From an uncultured Pseudomonadota bacterium (GTDB taxonomy: Bacteria; Pseudomonadota; Alphaproteobacteria; UBA9219): 61,629 nt of DNA. The stretch covers positions 1 through 61,629 of the forward strand of contig CAIXHP010000055.1 in NCBI GenBank assembly GCA_903919315.1. The letters run 5' to 3'. The translations under genes and the position numbers were made by a program. Position 1 is the first letter of the stretch; each line of letters opens with the position of its first letter. The notes beneath the pieces were generated by a model that searched no databases, was not told the DNA's origin, and saw nothing but the letters and a program-made list of their open reading frames with translations. Below are positions 20,608-29,117 of the stretch, piece after piece.

Positions 20608-22152
20608 TTATTCCCACTCGATTGTCCCCGGCGGCTTGCTGGTAACATCGTACACAACGCGATTGATGCCGCGCACTTCGTTGATGATTCGCGTGGCCGT
20701 CTTCGCCAAAAAGGCGTGGTCAAAGGCGTAAGATTCCGCCGTCATGCCGTCCACCGACGTCACCGCCCGCAAAGCCAGCACGTTGTCGTACGAACGCCCG
20801 TCGCCCATCACACCCACCGTGCGCACCGGCAGCAACACGGCGAAAGCCTGCCAGATTTCATCGTACAGGCCTGCCTTGCGGATTTCGTCGAGATACACCA
20901 CATCCGCCTTGCGCAAGATGGCCAGCTTTTCGTCGGTGATGTCGCTCAACACGCGGATGGCGAGGCCCGGCCCCGGGAACGGATGCCGTCCGACAAAGCT
21001 TTCCGGCAAGCCCAGTTCGCGGCCCAGCGCCCGCACTTCGTCCTTGAACAATTCGCGCAACGGCTCGACGAGTTTGAGGTTCATGCGCTCCGGCAAGCCA
21101 CCGACATTGTGATGCGATTTGATGGTGACGCTCGGCCCGCCGATAAAGGACACGCTCTCGATCACGTCGGGATACAGCGTCCCTTGCGCCAGAAACGCCA
21201 CATCCTTGATCTTGTGCGCCTCGGCGTCGAACACGTCGATGAACAGCTTGCCGATGGTCTTGCGCTTTTGCTCAGGATCGGTAACGCCCTTCAAAGCGCC
21301 GAGAAACTGCGCACTGGCATCCACGGCGACGAGCGGAATGTTGTAGTGCTGGCGGAACAAGGTCACCACCTGCTCCCCCTCGCCTTCACGCATCAAGCCC
21401 GTATCAACAAAGATACAGGTCAACTGATCGCCGATGGCCTCATGGATCAGAACGGCGGCAACAGCGCTATCCACGCCGCCGGAGAGTCCGCAGATCACCT
21501 TGCCCTTGCCGACCTGCTGGCGAATCTTGGCGATTTCCGTTTCGCGGAACGCCTTCATGCTCCAATCACTGCCGATGCCGCAGATTTTATGCACAAAATT
21601 GCCGAGCAACTTCGCGCCATCGGGCGTGTGGACGACTTCGGGATGGAACTGAGTGGCGTAGAAACGGCGCTTTTCGTCGGCGATAAAGGCAAACGGAGCG
21701 CCCTTGCTGGTCGCCACGACGCGAAAGCCTTCGGGAATCTTCGTCACGCGGTCACCGTGGCTCATCCACACCTGTTGGCGCGAAGCCTTGGGCCAAAAAT
21801 CGGCGAACAGATCGCAGTCTTCGGTGATGTCCAACTCGGCGCGTCCGAACTCGCGGTGATGCCCGCTCTCCACCGCGCCGCCCAGTTGCATGCACAAGGT
21901 CTGCTGGCCATAGCAAATCGCCAGCACCGGCACGCCCATGTCCCAGACCGCCTGAGGCGCACGCGGACTGCCCGCCTCGGTCGTCGAAGCCGGGCCACCC
22001 GACAAAATAATCCCCTGCGGCTGAAACGCCCGCACCTGCTCGTCCGAGCGGTTAAACGGATGAATCTCGCAATAAACCCCCGCCTCCCGCACCCGCCGTG
22101 CAATAAGCTGCGTAACTTGCGATCCGAAATCGAGGATGAGGATTTTGTTCAT
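20608..22152 (-). CDS. guaA: GMP synthase (glutamine-hydrolysing)
   Basis: Converts XMP to GMP using glutamine-derived ammonia and ATP, the last step of guanine nucleotide synthesis. The 514-residue protein has an N-terminal class I amidotransferase domain (nucleophile Cys80 in LAICYGQQ, partner histidine in [11 protein letters not shown]), the ATP-pyrophosphatase loop [12 protein letters not shown], and a dimerisation domain with [10 protein letters not shown] and the terminal [11 protein letters not shown]. The ATG at 22152 before [12 protein letters not shown] is the family start. The open frame upstream of it belongs to a decayed acetyltransferase sequence in another frame. Confidence 0.98.
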   Translation of the reverse strand: MNKILILDFGSQVTQLIARRVREAGVYCEIHPFNRSDEQVRAFQPQGIILSGGPASTTEAGSPRAPQAVWDMGVPVLAICYGQQTLCMQLGGAVESGHHREFGRAELDITEDCDLFADFWPKASRQQVWMSHGDRVTKIPEGFRVVATSKGAPFAFIADEKRRFYATQFHPEVVHTPDGAKLLGNFVHKICGIGSDWSMKAFRETEIAKIRQQVGKGKVICGLSGGVDSAVAAVLIHEAIGDQLTCIFVDTGLMREGEGEQVVTLFRQHYNIPLVAVDASAQFLGALKGVTDPEQKRKTIGKLFIDVFDAEAHKIKDVAFLAQGTLYPDVIESVSFIGGPSVTIKSHHNVGGLPERMNLKLVEPLRELFKDEVRALGRELGLPESFVGRHPFPGPGLAIRVLSDITDEKLAILRKADVVYLDEIRKAGLYDEIWQAFAVLLPVRTVGVMGDGRSYDNVLALRAVTSVDGMTAESYAFDHAFLAKTATRIINEVRGINRVVYDVTSKPPGTIEWE

Positions 22153-22156
22153 AGGC

Positions 22157-22285
22157 TTACCTTTCAGGGCGTAACATATCAATGTGCGGAATTCCGTCTT
22201 CTTCATAGGGGGCAGACACAGTAGCAAACCCAAGTCCCCTGTAGAAATTTTCAACATAGCATTGGGCGACAATGCGGATAGGCAA
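22157..22285 (-). pseudogene. C-terminal remnant of an ElaA-type GNAT acetyltransferase
   Basis: A 42-codon frame ending in TAA reads [20 protein letters not shown] followed by [18 protein letters not shown], the characteristic end of ElaA-family GNAT proteins (AQ..V..FY..LGF, then EDGIPH..M). Immediately upstream the same sense carries RGKDHRALE in a shifted frame with stops, resembling the acetyl-CoA loop RGKGLGRALME. No start codon or intact N-terminal part is present, so this is a decayed gene. It ends four bases before the guaA start. The rest of the 336-base gap up to 22488 shows nothing else I can support. Confidence 0.6.
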
Positions 22286-22488
22286 TTCAAGCCTACTCTA
22301 ATGCGCGGTGATCCTTACCACGCTGCTGGAATAGGGCGCAATCTTGAAGAAGTTACGCAGAATCAATGGGCTCAATGCAACTGAGGGCGATAGCACAGTC
22401 TCTCGCTACAGGACGTATGGGGACAGCACGAGAAACCCATAAGTTCACGACGATACCAGCAAGTGAAGGGAACAATCTTGGCCGTCTT

Positions 22489-23067
22489 TTAACCCAAAGA
22501 TTGCCCCTTTTTACTACATAAGATAGCACGACCAGAAAAGCTCGATTTGAATCGCTCCCAGTCAATCCACTCTGTGTCTGCGCCCATATCAGGATCGGGA
22601 TCACACACATGAACCTGTTGCTTTTTTTGGAAGAAGTCATGCCCGTCCACGACGACAAGATGCCCCCCTTTGCGTCCATCCGTTGGAAGACCCCTTGTAA
22701 CAGATGCAATGAAAGGGGCTCCAGTCTTGCCCATATAATGACGGATAGCCTCGGTTTCGCGTGGCATGCCTATTGGCATAGCCCACAGCCCCCGTCGGAT
22801 AATTAGGTTTGCCAGCCCTGAATGAATCCACCCCACACCGTCGCGATAGGCCCCAATGCTCAAGCCTTCGATAAGCATATCGCTTACGGTAACCCCCTGC
22901 CCTCTCCCCAAGTGCCGGATGCACATGAGGGCACTGGCCACGCCACAGGTACGCAATCGCCATTGGCGACGCTGCTCTTCATCAAGCCGCCGCTTATCAC
23001 CACAAATTTCTATTGACTGACTAAGCCACTGAACTCCGAGATGGTGCCTTTTTATGGTATAACTCAT
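22489..23067 (-). CDS. stand-alone C39-like cysteine peptidase-fold protein
   Basis: A 192-residue protein with the papain-like C39 pattern: WRLRTCGVASALMCIRHLGR with candidate nucleophile Cys41, GGHLVVVDGHD with His136, CDPDPD with Asp156, and a closing FSGRAI. Such C39-like domains are the peptidase part of bacteriocin ABC exporters and also occur alone or beside GNAT and RimK-type proteins. There is no signal peptide, TM segment or ABC domain here, so it would be cytosolic. Its base composition is closer to AT than the neighbouring core genes. It is divergent from a LysR gene that may regulate it. The substrate is unknown. Confidence 0.65.
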   Translation of the reverse strand: MSYTIKRHHLGVQWLSQSIEICGDKRRLDEEQRRQWRLRTCGVASALMCIRHLGRGQGVTVSDMLIEGLSIGAYRDGVGWIHSGLANLIIRRGLWAMPIGMPRETEAIRHYMGKTGAPFIASVTRGLPTDGRKGGHLVVVDGHDFFQKKQQVHVCDPDPDMGADTEWIDWERFKSSFSGRAILCSKKGQSLG

Positions 23068-23152
23068 AAAGAACCCTCATGCAGATGAATGACGCTTTAC
23101 ATGAGAAATAATGACAATAATTCAATTTATCCAATTGCCTTTTCCGATATTT

Positions 23153-23171
23153 TTATGCATAGAATGCATAA
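23153..23171. promoter_or_regulatory. perfect inverted repeat touching the LysR start codon
   Basis: TTATGCAT, AGA, ATGCATAA: a perfect 8-bp inverted repeat with a three-base spacer, ending on the first base of the LysR ATG at 23171. It lies in the 103-base region between the divergent C39-like and LysR genes. Position and symmetry suggest an autoregulatory operator. No Shine-Dalgarno sequence separates it from the ATG. Confidence 0.5.
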
Positions 23172-24007
23172 TGGATATTACTTGGATTGAAGATTTCCTA
23201 GCGCTGAGCCGCACACAGAATTTCTGTGAGGCGGCTATTCAGCGCTGCACAACTCAACCGGCCTTCAGCCGCCGGATACGGCAGCTCGAAGATTGGCTTG
23301 GCGTTACCCTGTTCGAACGGTCATCGCGCCCCATTCACCTAACGCCGGAAGGCGAGGACTTTCTCCGCCGCGCCCAGCGGCTGCGTGAGGATATTTTGGA
23401 CGCACGCCGTATTGCCATGTCCTCACGCAGCCATTTTGAAAAAACGGCGCGCCTTTACACAACCACGGCAATCGCCATCGGTGTCTTGCCGGAATGGCTG
23501 AAAGCGCAAGGCACATTAAACCATTCCATTCTGACATCTTCGTCGGCCGGATGCCTTGAGGCGCTTCGGCAGAACAGAGCAGACCGGATATTCCTACCGT
23601 TTTTTTCCAAAGAGGTTCGAGACGGCCAATTGAACTACGAGAAAATCGCGCAGGACGATTTAATTCTGGTCGAACACGCTCACACGCGACAAAAACTGGT
23701 GCATAAAAAAAACACGTTGCGCGGCGCGATTATCATGCACACGCCAGGTTCGATTTTTGGCCAGCAAATCAGCCGCCACCTTGCAGAAGTAAAGATCACT
23801 TGCGACAATTTTATTACATGCGAAAGTTCGTCCGTAGAAACCATTCTGGCTCTGGTTAAGCAGGGATTCGGATCGGCATGGCTACCTTCCTCCATGGCGG
23901 AGCATGATGCCGTTACGCGCTGCGCGGTTACGCAAAAAACCGACGTGCCTTGCGCAATTATGTCCATCACACGTGAGAGCGGGACGAAAAAAGAGAAGGG
24001 GAAATAA
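23171..24007 (+). CDS. LysR-family transcriptional regulator
   Basis: A 278-residue protein with an N-terminal winged helix-turn-helix (TWIEDFLALSRTQNFCEAAI, TQPAFSRRIRQLEDWLGVTL, FERSSRPIHLTPEGE) and a C-terminal type II periplasmic-like effector domain. The ATG at 23171 gives the family's usual MD-start. The frame extends upstream to an ATG at 23111, but the 20 extra residues are hydrophobic and atypical. It is divergent from the C39-like peptidase gene, the usual layout for a LysR regulator and its target. The effector is unknown. Confidence 0.92.
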   Translation: MDITWIEDFLALSRTQNFCEAAIQRCTTQPAFSRRIRQLEDWLGVTLFERSSRPIHLTPEGEDFLRRAQRLREDILDARRIAMSSRSHFEKTARLYTTTAIAIGVLPEWLKAQGTLNHSILTSSSAGCLEALRQNRADRIFLPFFSKEVRDGQLNYEKIAQDDLILVEHAHTRQKLVHKKNTLRGAIIMHTPGSIFGQQISRHLAEVKITCDNFITCESSSVETILALVKQGFGSAWLPSSMAEHDAVTRCAVTQKTDVPCAIMSITRESGTKKEKGK

Positions 24008-24027
24008 TCGGTTAAAAATGTAAAAGA

Positions 24028-24114
24028 TGGTGCGGGCAGCCGGACTTGAACCGGCACGTCCTTGCGAACTCCGGATTTTAAGTCCGGTGCGTCTACCAAT
24101 TCCGCCATGCCCGC
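24028..24114 (-). tRNA. tRNA-Leu (UAA)
   Basis: An 87-base cloverleaf on the minus strand: acceptor GCGGGCA pairs with TGCCCGC, the anticodon loop is CTTAAAA with anticodon TAA between CCGGA and TCCGG stems, a long class II variable arm is present, the T loop is TTCAAGT, and CCA is encoded. Confidence 0.96.
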
Positions 24115-24236
24115 ACGCTTGAAAACGGATATAGCCTGATTTTCGTCTTTCGAACAATGATTTTGGGCTTTCACGGCCTAGCTAAAATCCCCTGTTGCGG
24201 TCTTGGCCGTCACCCATTATAGATGGCCTCCGCGAT

Positions 24237-24312
24237 TCCCTGGTAGCTCAGTCGGTAGAGCAGGTGACTGTTAATCACCGGGTCGGCGGTTCGAGTCCGT
24301 CCCAGGGAGCCA
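24237..24312 (+). tRNA. tRNA-Asn (GUU)
   Basis: A 76-base cloverleaf: acceptor TCCCTGG pairs with CCAGGGA, the D loop is AGTCGGTAGAG, the anticodon loop is CTGTTAA with anticodon GTT, the T loop is TTCGAGT, and CCA is encoded. The NUDIX gene starts 20 bases later. Confidence 0.96.
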
Positions 24313-24331
24313 CGCCTAACCCGAAGTCCGC

Positions 24332-24952
24332 ATGACCAGCAAGAAATACGAACTCGTTGACCGGGAAACCCTGTTTCAGGGCTATTTCCGAATGGATCGT
24401 TTTCATATCCGGCACGAAAGCTTTGCCGGAGGCTGGACGGACACCATCACCCGCGAAATCCTCGACCGTGGCCGTCGCGCCGTCGGTGTCCTGCTGTTCG
24501 AGCCGGAAGGCGACAAAGTCATCCTGATCGAGCAATTCCGCGCCGGAGCCATGGCCAAAGACGAATACCCATGGTTAACGGAAGTCGTCGCCGGAATCGT
24601 CGATCCCGGCGAAACGCGCGAAGCCACTGCCCGCCGCGAAGCCCGCGAAGAAGCCGGATGCGATGTCCGCGAATTGCAACAGATCATGGCCTATTTCCCC
24701 ACACCCGGCTGCTCGTCCGAACACACCACGCTTTATGTCGGCCGCACCACAGCGCCGGAACATGGCAGCCTCCACGGTCTGCCCCAGGAAGGCGAAGACA
24801 TCCGCGCCCATGTCCTTGATGCCACGCAGGCCATCAACCTGCTCTACGCGAATAAACTCCGCGATGCCGCCACCATCATCGCCCTGCAGTGGTTCGCCAC
24901 CCACCACACAGAACTCCGCAGCCGCTGGCTCCACAGTTCGGAAAGCCCTTAA
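24332..24952 (+). CDS. nudF: NUDIX hydrolase, ADP-ribose pyrophosphatase-like
   Basis: Cytoplasmic hydrolase likely to cleave ADP-ribose or another nucleoside diphosphate derivative. The 206-residue protein has a complete Nudix box GX5EX7REUXEEXGU at residues 88-110 (Gly88, Glu94, Arg102-Glu103, Glu106-Glu107, Gly109), preceded by ILIEQFRAGA and followed by YFPTPGCSSEH, the Pro-containing loop of the ADP-ribose subgroup. Length and N-terminal beta domain fit NudF/TrgB. The exact substrate is by family inference. Confidence 0.88.
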   Translation: MTSKKYELVDRETLFQGYFRMDRFHIRHESFAGGWTDTITREILDRGRRAVGVLLFEPEGDKVILIEQFRAGAMAKDEYPWLTEVVAGIVDPGETREATARREAREEAGCDVRELQQIMAYFPTPGCSSEHTTLYVGRTTAPEHGSLHGLPQEGEDIRAHVLDATQAINLLYANKLRDAATIIALQWFATHHTELRSRWLHSSESP

Positions 24953-24993
24953 CCACAATCGCCGGATGAAATGATCATAAAGAAGAAACCAAA

Positions 24994-25020
24994 CGGGATC
25001 CCCGCCTGCGCGGGGATGAC
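24994..25020. repeat. dispersed palindromic repeat, copy B (inverted)
   Basis: On the minus strand it reads GTCATCCCCGCGCAGGCGGG then GATCCCG, the same unit as at 11848. It forms a head-to-head pair with copy C 30 bases downstream. Both sit in the 330-base gap between the NUDIX gene and rpsF, in which I see no gene. Confidence 0.75.
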
Positions 25021-25050
25021 AATAGAGGATTGAATTCAAACACAAATCCC

Positions 25051-25077
25051 GTCATGCTCGCGAAAGCGGGCATCCCG
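25051..25077. repeat. dispersed palindromic repeat, copy C
   Basis: GTCATGCTCGCGAAAGCGGG then CATCCCG, differing from copy A at two positions and oriented opposite to copy B. The remaining 200 bases before rpsF may include its promoter and leader, but I can delimit nothing there. Confidence 0.75.
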
Positions 25078-25282
25078 TTTTTTGATCCTTTTATCCGCCA
25101 TTGGCTACAGCCCCCCTCCCCGCAAAAGCTTTCCCTTGCCACCCCCCTCTTTTCCCGCTATCAAACCGCCTTTATTGCTCCTTGCCGGGTCCTTTTGGCC
25201 CCGGCTTGACCGGAGCGGCTGATGTGTCGGGATTGGCCCAACCCAGCTTCCGGTCGCGTAAACCCAAAGGGAGTGTGGATCG

Positions 25283-25759
25283 ATGCCATACTACGAGTCT
25301 GTCTTTATCGCGCGTCAGGATATCCCGACGACACAGGTTGAAACGCTGGCAACCACGTTCGCGGATATCATCCGCGCCCATGGCGGCCAAGTGACCAAAA
25401 CCGAACAGTGGGGTCTTCGCAACCTCGCCTACAAGATCAAGAAGAACAAAAAGGGCCACTATGTGCTCATGAACCTCGATGCGACTCCGGCGGCCGTGGC
25501 CGAAATGGAGCGCAACATGCGCCTTCATGACGACATCCTGCGCTTTATGACCGTGAGCGTCGAAGAGCTGGAAGCCGGCCCCTCGGCCATGATGCGCCGC
25601 GACGAGCGCGATGAGCGCAGCGGCCCCGGCGGTGATCGTGGTGATCGCGGCCATCGTTCGTTCGGAGACCGTGGTGATCGTGGTGGTGACCGTGGCGGCG
25701 ATCGTCCGCATCGCGCCCCCCGTCGTGAAAACACTTCTGAAGAAGGAGCCTCAGTATGA
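25283..25759 (+). CDS. rpsF: 30S ribosomal protein S6
   Basis: Small-subunit protein that pairs with S18 on the platform. It begins [13 protein letters not shown], with [20 protein letters not shown] in the core and the [16 protein letters not shown] strand, as in S6. At 158 residues it is longer than the usual ~100-135 because of a C-terminal tail from about residue 108 made of repeated GDRGD and GGDR units, encoded by imperfect GATCGTGGT-type DNA repeats. The upstream sequence AAAGGGAGTG is the ribosome-binding site. It is first in the rpsF-rpsR-rplI operon. Confidence 0.97.
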   Translation: MPYYESVFIARQDIPTTQVETLATTFADIIRAHGGQVTKTEQWGLRNLAYKIKKNKKGHYVLMNLDATPAAVAEMERNMRLHDDILRFMTVSVEELEAGPSAMMRRDERDERSGPGGDRGDRGHRSFGDRGDRGGDRGGDRPHRAPRRENTSEEGASV

Positions 25760-26073
25760 GCATGCATCAATCGTCGTCTTCGCCCTCGTCTTCCCCCGCA
25801 GCAGCTGGCGGCCAACGCCGCAGCGGTGGTGGCGGTGGCGGCGGCCGCTTCTTTGGCCGTCGCAAGAGCTGCCCCTTTAGCTCCGTAGGCGCGCCCAAGA
25901 TCGACTACAAAGACGTTCGCCTGTTGGGCCGTTATGTGTCCGAACGCGGCAAGATCGTTCCTTCCCGTATCACGGCCGTTTGCGCCAAAAAGCAACGCGT
26001 CCTGACGCAGGCGATCAAGCGCGCGCGGTTTCTGGCTTTGCTGCCCTACGCCAACGACCGGGCCGGAGCCTGA
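25756..26073 (+). CDS. rpsR: 30S ribosomal protein S18
   Basis: S6 partner on the 30S platform. The core [20 protein letters not shown] and [20 protein letters not shown] are S18 hallmarks, ending ARFLALLPY. The protein has 105 residues, longer at the N-terminus than most because of a Ser-rich then Gly-rich leader (residues 1-37). Its ATG overlaps the rpsF stop as ATGA, so translation is coupled. Confidence 0.96.
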   Translation: MSMHQSSSSPSSSPAAAGGQRRSGGGGGGGRFFGRRKSCPFSSVGAPKIDYKDVRLLGRYVSERGKIVPSRITAVCAKKQRVLTQAIKRARFLALLPYANDRAGA

Positions 26074-26135
26074 TCTGAATTTATGGCGGCGTTTCGTCGC
26101 GCCGCCAAAACTGGTTTGAATCAAAGGAGAATACC

Positions 26136-26801
26136 ATGATCGAAGTCATTCTTCTGGAGCGCATTGAGCGTCTTGGCCCGATGGGTCAAGTGGTCAAAGT
26201 GCGCCCCGGATTCGCGCGCAACTTCCTGTTGCCCACGAAAAAAGCGCTCCGCGCCACCAAGGCGAATATGGAGATTTTCGAGAAGCAGAAAGCCGCTCTC
26301 GAAGCCCAAAACGCCGCGCAACGCGCCGAAGCTGAAAAACGCGCGACCAAGATGGACAACCTGAAGTTTGTCATCATCCGTCAGGCCAGCGAATCCGGCA
26401 TGTTGTTCGGTTCCGTCTCGGCCCGCGACGTGGCCGAAGCCGCGAAGGATGTCGGACAGGCTCTGGAACGCCACCAAGTGCAGATCGACACACCCATCAA
26501 GACGCTGGGCCTCTTCCCCGTCAAGGTAAAGCTGCACCCCGAAGTGACCATCAAGGTGACCGTCAACGTCGCCCGGTCGCAGGATGAAGCCATCATGCAG
26601 GCCGAAAAGGGCGTCGCCCTCGTCAAGGCCGCCGCTGCGTTGGCGGAAGCAGAAGCCGAAAAGGCCGCCATTGAAGCCATCGGCAAGGAAGCCGCCGCTC
26701 CGGCTGCCGCCGCCGAAGCCCCTGCTGAAGCCGAAGCCGCCGAACCCAAGAAAGTCAAAAAGCCCCGCGCCAAGAAGGCCGCTGAGCCGAAGGAAGACTA
26801 A
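26136..26801 (+). CDS. rplI: 50S ribosomal protein L9 with extended C-terminus
   Basis: The N-terminal L9 domain is clear (EVILLERIERLGPMGQVVKV, then RPGFARNFLLPTKKALRAT), followed by the connecting helix and the C-terminal domain with LFGSVSARDVAEA. At 221 residues it is about 70 longer than E. coli L9. The extra part is an Ala/Glu/Lys-rich tail ending in PKKVKKPRAKK. AAAGGAG precedes the start. A strong terminator follows. Confidence 0.96.
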   Translation: MIEVILLERIERLGPMGQVVKVRPGFARNFLLPTKKALRATKANMEIFEKQKAALEAQNAAQRAEAEKRATKMDNLKFVIIRQASESGMLFGSVSARDVAEAAKDVGQALERHQVQIDTPIKTLGLFPVKVKLHPEVTIKVTVNVARSQDEAIMQAEKGVALVKAAAALAEAEAEKAAIEAIGKEAAAPAAAAEAPAEAEAAEPKKVKKPRAKKAAEPKED

Positions 26802-26823
26802 CCACCTTCCAAGACAACACATG

Positions 26824-26862
26824 AAAACGCCACGCTTGGAAACAAGCGTGGCGTTTTTCTTT
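26824..26862 (+). terminator. intrinsic terminator of rpsF-rpsR-rplI
   Basis: ACGCCACGCTTG and CAAGCGTGGCGT form a perfect 12-bp stem around GAAA and are followed directly by TTTTCTTT, 26 bases after the rplI stop. Confidence 0.92.
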
Positions 26863-26931
26863 GAGCCGCCCGTTTAGAGTCCCCTCTTGGGATCCAACAC
26901 TCCGGCTTCGTTCACGGCAACGAAGCGCGGC

Positions 26932-27654
26932 TTAGGCCATATACTGGCCTCCGTTGACGCTAAAGGTTGCCCCGGTGGCGAAGGCGTTTTCGTCAGCCGC
27001 GAGGAACAACACCACGCGGGCGATTTCTTCGGCCTTGCCGAGGCGTTTGACCGGAATCTTGGCGACGATTTTATCCAAGACCTCCGGAGCCACGGCGCGC
27101 ACCATTTCGGTGTCGATGTAGCCGGGAGCGACGATGTTGACGGTCACGCCTTTGCTGGCGACTTCGAGCGCCAAAGCCTTGGTGAATCCGATCATGCCCG
27201 CTTTCGCCGTGGCATAGTTGGTCTGGCCGATCTGGCCCGCCAGCCCGTTGATCGAGCTGATGGTGACGATGCGGCCAAAGTTGCGCTCGCGCATGCCCTC
27301 GACGACAAGGCGCGACATGTTGAAGACAGAGTCGAGGTTCGTGCTCATGACATCGCGCCAGTGCTGGGGCGTCATCTTGTGCAGGAACGCGTCGCGGGTG
27401 ATGCCCGCGTTGTTGATCAAAACCTCGATCGGGCCGAGCGCGGCCTGAATCTTGGTGACGCCTTCCTGACAGGCTTCGTAGTTGCTGACATCGAACTTAA
27501 ACGTCTCGATTCCGGTCTTGGCGGTAAACTCCGCCGCCGCCTTGTCGTTGCCGTGATAGGTCGCGGCGACTTTGTAGCCCGCCTTATGAAGGGCTTCGCT
27601 GATCGCCGCGCCGATACCGCGGGTTCCACCTGTTACTACTGCTACGCGCGACAT
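26932..27654 (-). CDS. phaB: acetoacetyl-CoA reductase (SDR family)
   Basis: Reduces acetoacetyl-CoA to (R)-3-hydroxybutyryl-CoA with NADPH, the second step of polyhydroxybutyrate synthesis. The 240-residue short-chain dehydrogenase has TGGTRGIG (8-15), NNAGITRD (81-88), the catalytic Ser134 in SSINGLAGQIGQ, and Tyr147-Lys151 in NYATAK. The APGYIDTEMVRA region and closing VNGGQYMA are typical of PhaB rather than FabG. It lies nine bases downstream of the thiolase gene. The PHB synthase phaC is not in the window. Confidence 0.93.
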   Translation of the reverse strand: MSRVAVVTGGTRGIGAAISEALHKAGYKVAATYHGNDKAAAEFTAKTGIETFKFDVSNYEACQEGVTKIQAALGPIEVLINNAGITRDAFLHKMTPQHWRDVMSTNLDSVFNMSRLVVEGMRERNFGRIVTISSINGLAGQIGQTNYATAKAGMIGFTKALALEVASKGVTVNIVAPGYIDTEMVRAVAPEVLDKIVAKIPVKRLGKAEEIARVVLFLAADENAFATGATFSVNGGQYMA

Positions 27655-27663
27655 GTTGACCTC

Positions 27664-28839
27664 TTACCTTTCTACACAAACGGCGATACCCATGCCGCCG
27701 CCGATGCACAGCGTGGCAAGACCTTTTTTCGCGCTGCGCTTTTGCATCTCGTGCAGCAACGTCACCAAAATACGCGCGCCCGAAGCGCCGATGGGATGGC
27801 CGAGCGCAACCGCGCCGCCGTTCACATTGACCTTTGACGTGTCCCAGCCCATCTCGTTGTTGACGGCGATGGCTTGCGCGGCAAAAGCTTCGTTGGCCTC
27901 GATGAGGTCAAGGTCGCCGACTTTCCAGCCCGCCTTTTCCAGAGCCTTACGGCTGGCCGGGATCGGGCCGGTGCCCATCAGCGCCGGATCGACACCACAG
28001 GTAGCCCATGAGACGAATCGCGCCAGCGGAGTCACGCCACGCTTGGCTGCTTCGTCTTCGGTCATCAGAACCAGAGCCGCCGCGCCGTCGTTGATGCCAG
28101 AGGCGTTGCCCGCCGTGACCGTGCCGTCCTTTTGGAACGCGGGCTTGAGCTTGGCGAGGGCTTCCAGCGTCGCGCCAAAGCGCGGGAACTCGTCTTGCGC
28201 AAAGGTGATGTCGCCCTTTTTGTCCTTGATGATGACCGGAACGATTTCATCCACGAACTTGCCCGCCTTGATCGCGGCTTCGGCCTTCGACTGCGAGCCG
28301 AGCGCGAATTCGTCTTGCATCGCGCGGGTGATTCCGAACTTTTGCGCCACGTTCTCAGCCGTCACGCCCATGTGATAGTTGTTGAACACGTCCGTCAGGC
28401 CGTCGCGCACCATCGTGTCCACGAGTTCGCCGTTGCCCATGCGCACGCCGTTACGCAGGTGGATCGCGTGCTGAGACAGACTCATGTTTTCCATGCCGCC
28501 CGCGACGACGATCTGGCTCTCGCCCGCCTTGATCGCCATATAGGCGTTGGCGACCGAGCGCAGGCCGGAGCCGCAAATCTGATTGACGGCGTAAGCCGTG
28601 CGATCCGCCGGAATGCCAGCGGCCATCGCCGCCTGACGCGCCGGACCCATGCCCAATCCTGCGGACAGCACATGTCCCAGAACGACTTCGGACACATCCT
28701 CCGCGCCGGTTTTCGCGCGTGTCAGCGCGGCTTTGATGGCGGTGGCGGCGAGGGATGCGGCGGATTGCGCGCTCAACGCGCCATTAAACGAACCGATGGC
28801 GGTACGAGCAGCGCTGGCGATGACGATGTTGTTGGACAT
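27664..28839 (-). CDS. phaA: acetyl-CoA acetyltransferase (biosynthetic thiolase)
   Basis: Condenses two acetyl-CoA to acetoacetyl-CoA. The 391-residue protein has the acyl-accepting Cys89 in [17 protein letters not shown], the histidine of [16 protein letters not shown] and the second catalytic cysteine in [10 protein letters not shown]. The ATG at 28839 before [15 protein letters not shown] is the family start. The open frame upstream has no thiolase similarity. It pairs with phaB downstream as the usual phaAB unit. Confidence 0.96.
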   Translation of the reverse strand: MSNNIVIASAARTAIGSFNGALSAQSAASLAATAIKAALTRAKTGAEDVSEVVLGHVLSAGLGMGPARQAAMAAGIPADRTAYAVNQICGSGLRSVANAYMAIKAGESQIVVAGGMENMSLSQHAIHLRNGVRMGNGELVDTMVRDGLTDVFNNYHMGVTAENVAQKFGITRAMQDEFALGSQSKAEAAIKAGKFVDEIVPVIIKDKKGDITFAQDEFPRFGATLEALAKLKPAFQKDGTVTAGNASGINDGAAALVLMTEDEAAKRGVTPLARFVSWATCGVDPALMGTGPIPASRKALEKAGWKVGDLDLIEANEAFAAQAIAVNNEMGWDTSKVNVNGGAVALGHPIGASGARILVTLLHEMQKRSAKKGLATLCIGGGMGIAVCVER

Positions 28840-29117
28840 AGAGTCTCCCGAAAGGAAAACGTGAGGAAGGAACGCGGGAACCATAAGACCGCCTTTCATC
28901 TGAATCAAGACGAGATCGTATGAATTTCGTTGAGTTTCGTGCATGCAGCGCAGCAATTCCTCTGCTGCACTGCACCATGTTTCGGGTATAGAACAATCAC
29001 AACATCCGACTCGACCGCCAGCTTAAAGCACACGCTCTTGATATCATTGCGTGTCACGACTAGCCTTTTTATGGCCATTGTCATATGACGCTTCGCCGCC
29101 AACCATTCGAGGGGCCC

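Noticed and set aside
25083-25282. Ribosomal-protein leader (S6:S18-binding RNA) upstream of rpsF
   Set aside because: There are GC-rich pairings in the 200-base leader, but I could not align the conserved core of the known motif by eye. A covariance-model search would decide.
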